DNA from: CAYRFU01 sp964423525
GTDB lineage: Bacteria > Vulcanimicrobiota > Xenobia > Xenobiales > JADMJV01
Length of the DNA: 5,506 bases
Reading direction: 5' to 3'
NCBI GenBank assembly: GCA_964423525.1
Contig: CAYRFU010000416.1
Coordinates: forward strand, 1 to 5,506
A program made the translations under genes and the position numbers. The notes beneath the pieces are model-generated. The model saw nothing but the letters and a program-made list of their open reading frames with translations, searched no databases and was not told where the DNA came from. Below are positions 4,945 through 5,506 of this stretch, piece after piece; positions within the stretch are counted from its first letter, which is position 1, and each line of letters begins with the position of its first letter.

Positions 4945-5506
4945 ATGAAGAGAATTCTGCTGATAGCCTCGGTGGTTTTGCTGGGAGCCGCCTTCTGGCC
5001 CAACCAGAAGGGCGAGGCACGGGTGGTTGAGGTGTGTCGGTTGGCTCTCTCACCCCAGGGCGAGTTCCGGTTCAACCAGTTCCCGAACCAGCTTAGCCCT
5101 AGCTCTCTCACCACGGTCTATTTGGCCTCCGGCTGCTTTTGGGGGGCCGAAAGCCTGGCAGGGAGCGTCCCAGGAGTGGTGGGGACTCGGGTCGGGTTGG
5201 GAGGAGGGACCACTCCGGAGCCGACTTACGAGCAGCCCGGCGATCATCGGGAACTGGTCGAGGTCACCTTTGATCGGTCCGTCCTGTCGACCGAAGGTTT
5301 GTTGAGAGCTTATCAGCACCGGTCGGCAAAACTTTATGCCAACCCGTCGTTCTATCCCGTCTCAGATGAGCACCAAAAATACTATCTCAGGAGGGCGGCT
5401 CCGGTCTACCGCGAGTTTATTCGCCACAATGGGCTGGACTCGGCTACGGCGGTGCGGGTGAACGGCTACCTGGGGGGGTATGGGGGGCGTGGTCAGCTCG
5501 ACCAGG
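4945..5506 (+). CDS. Exported MsrA-family protein (peptide methionine sulfoxide reductase-like), 3' end outside the window
   Basis: 187 codons are visible with no stop. ATG 4945 is preceded directly by an in-frame TAG, so it is the farthest upstream start possible; no ribosome site is obvious. Residues 1-25 form a signal peptide (K2/R3, then a hydrophobic ILLIASVVLLGAAFW core), implying export across the inner membrane. The MsrA hallmark GCFWG is at 63-67 with the nucleophile C64. It is followed by PGVVGTRVGLGGG (76-88), PTYE (93-96; Y95) and GDHRELVEVTFD (99-110; E103, equivalent to E. coli Glu94). The C-terminal part FYPVSDEHQKYYLRR (136-150) and AVRVNGYLGGYGG (169-181) resembles the end of plant MSRA5-type proteins. 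The central MsrA block with D-P-T, N-R-Q-G and G-T-Q-Y-R-S is missing apart from a possible remnant QHRS at 124-127, making the core about 55-60 residues shorter than usual. The family assignment is strong; reductase activity is uncertain. Confidence 0.82.
   Translation, partial: MKRILLIASVVLLGAAFWPNQKGEARVVEVCRLALSPQGEFRFNQFPNQLSPSSLTTVYLASGCFWGAESLAGSVPGVVGTRVGLGGGTTPEPTYEQPGDHRELVEVTFDRSVLSTEGLLRAYQHRSAKLYANPSFYPVSDEHQKYYLRRAAPVYREFIRHNGLDSATAVRVNGYLGGYGGRGQLDQ

Noticed and set aside
5027..5305. Plus-strand 92-codon open frame overlapping the MsrA-like gene
   Set aside because: It is out of frame with the GCFWG-containing reading frame and shows no conserved motif.
5472..5487. G7/G6 tracts as a programmed frameshift site
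   Set aside because: They encode the conserved Gly-rich NGYLGGYGG motif in frame, so they are explained by coding; the downstream sequence is not available to test further.

Overview
This 5.5 kb window is bacterial and moderately GC-rich. It has tightly packed genes, normal Shine-Dalgarno-like signals and standard stop codons. A GGDEF response regulator, a TruC/RluA-type pseudouridine synthase and an exported MsrA-like protein suggest a free-living, probably Gram-negative-type bacterium with c-di-GMP signalling. The sequence alone does not fix the phylum. No rRNA, tRNA, CRISPR array, insertion sequence or phage gene is visible.

Layout. (1) Positions 2-1561 (+) hold the 3' part of a gene for a large alpha-helical repeat protein. 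It is built from about 13 divergent units of roughly 36 residues and matches no family I recognise; its start lies upstream of the window. The same frame stays open for 38 codons after its stop. (2) Positions 1562-1823 are a 262-base gap with a sigma70-like promoter candidate, a 33-codon ORF behind a near-ideal ribosome binding site, two hairpins and an imperfect direct repeat that ends just before the next gene. (3) Positions 1824-4214 (+) encode a 796-residue signalling protein whose order reads degenerate receiver, HPt, degenerate receiver, canonical receiver, GGDEF (with I-site), canonical receiver. (4) Positions 4198-4890 (-) encode a TruC-like tRNA pseudouridine synthase. It converges on gene 3 and the two coding regions overlap by 17 bases. 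(5) Positions 4945-5506 (+), divergent from truC across 54 bases, hold an MsrA-family protein with a signal peptide that runs off the window. It appears to lack the central conserved block of MsrA.

The genes do not form an obvious pathway. The most unusual items are the multi-receiver/HPt/diguanylate cyclase protein, which looks like a phosphorelay and output module on one chain with a possible structured leader; the unassigned repeat protein; and the shortened MsrA-like protein.
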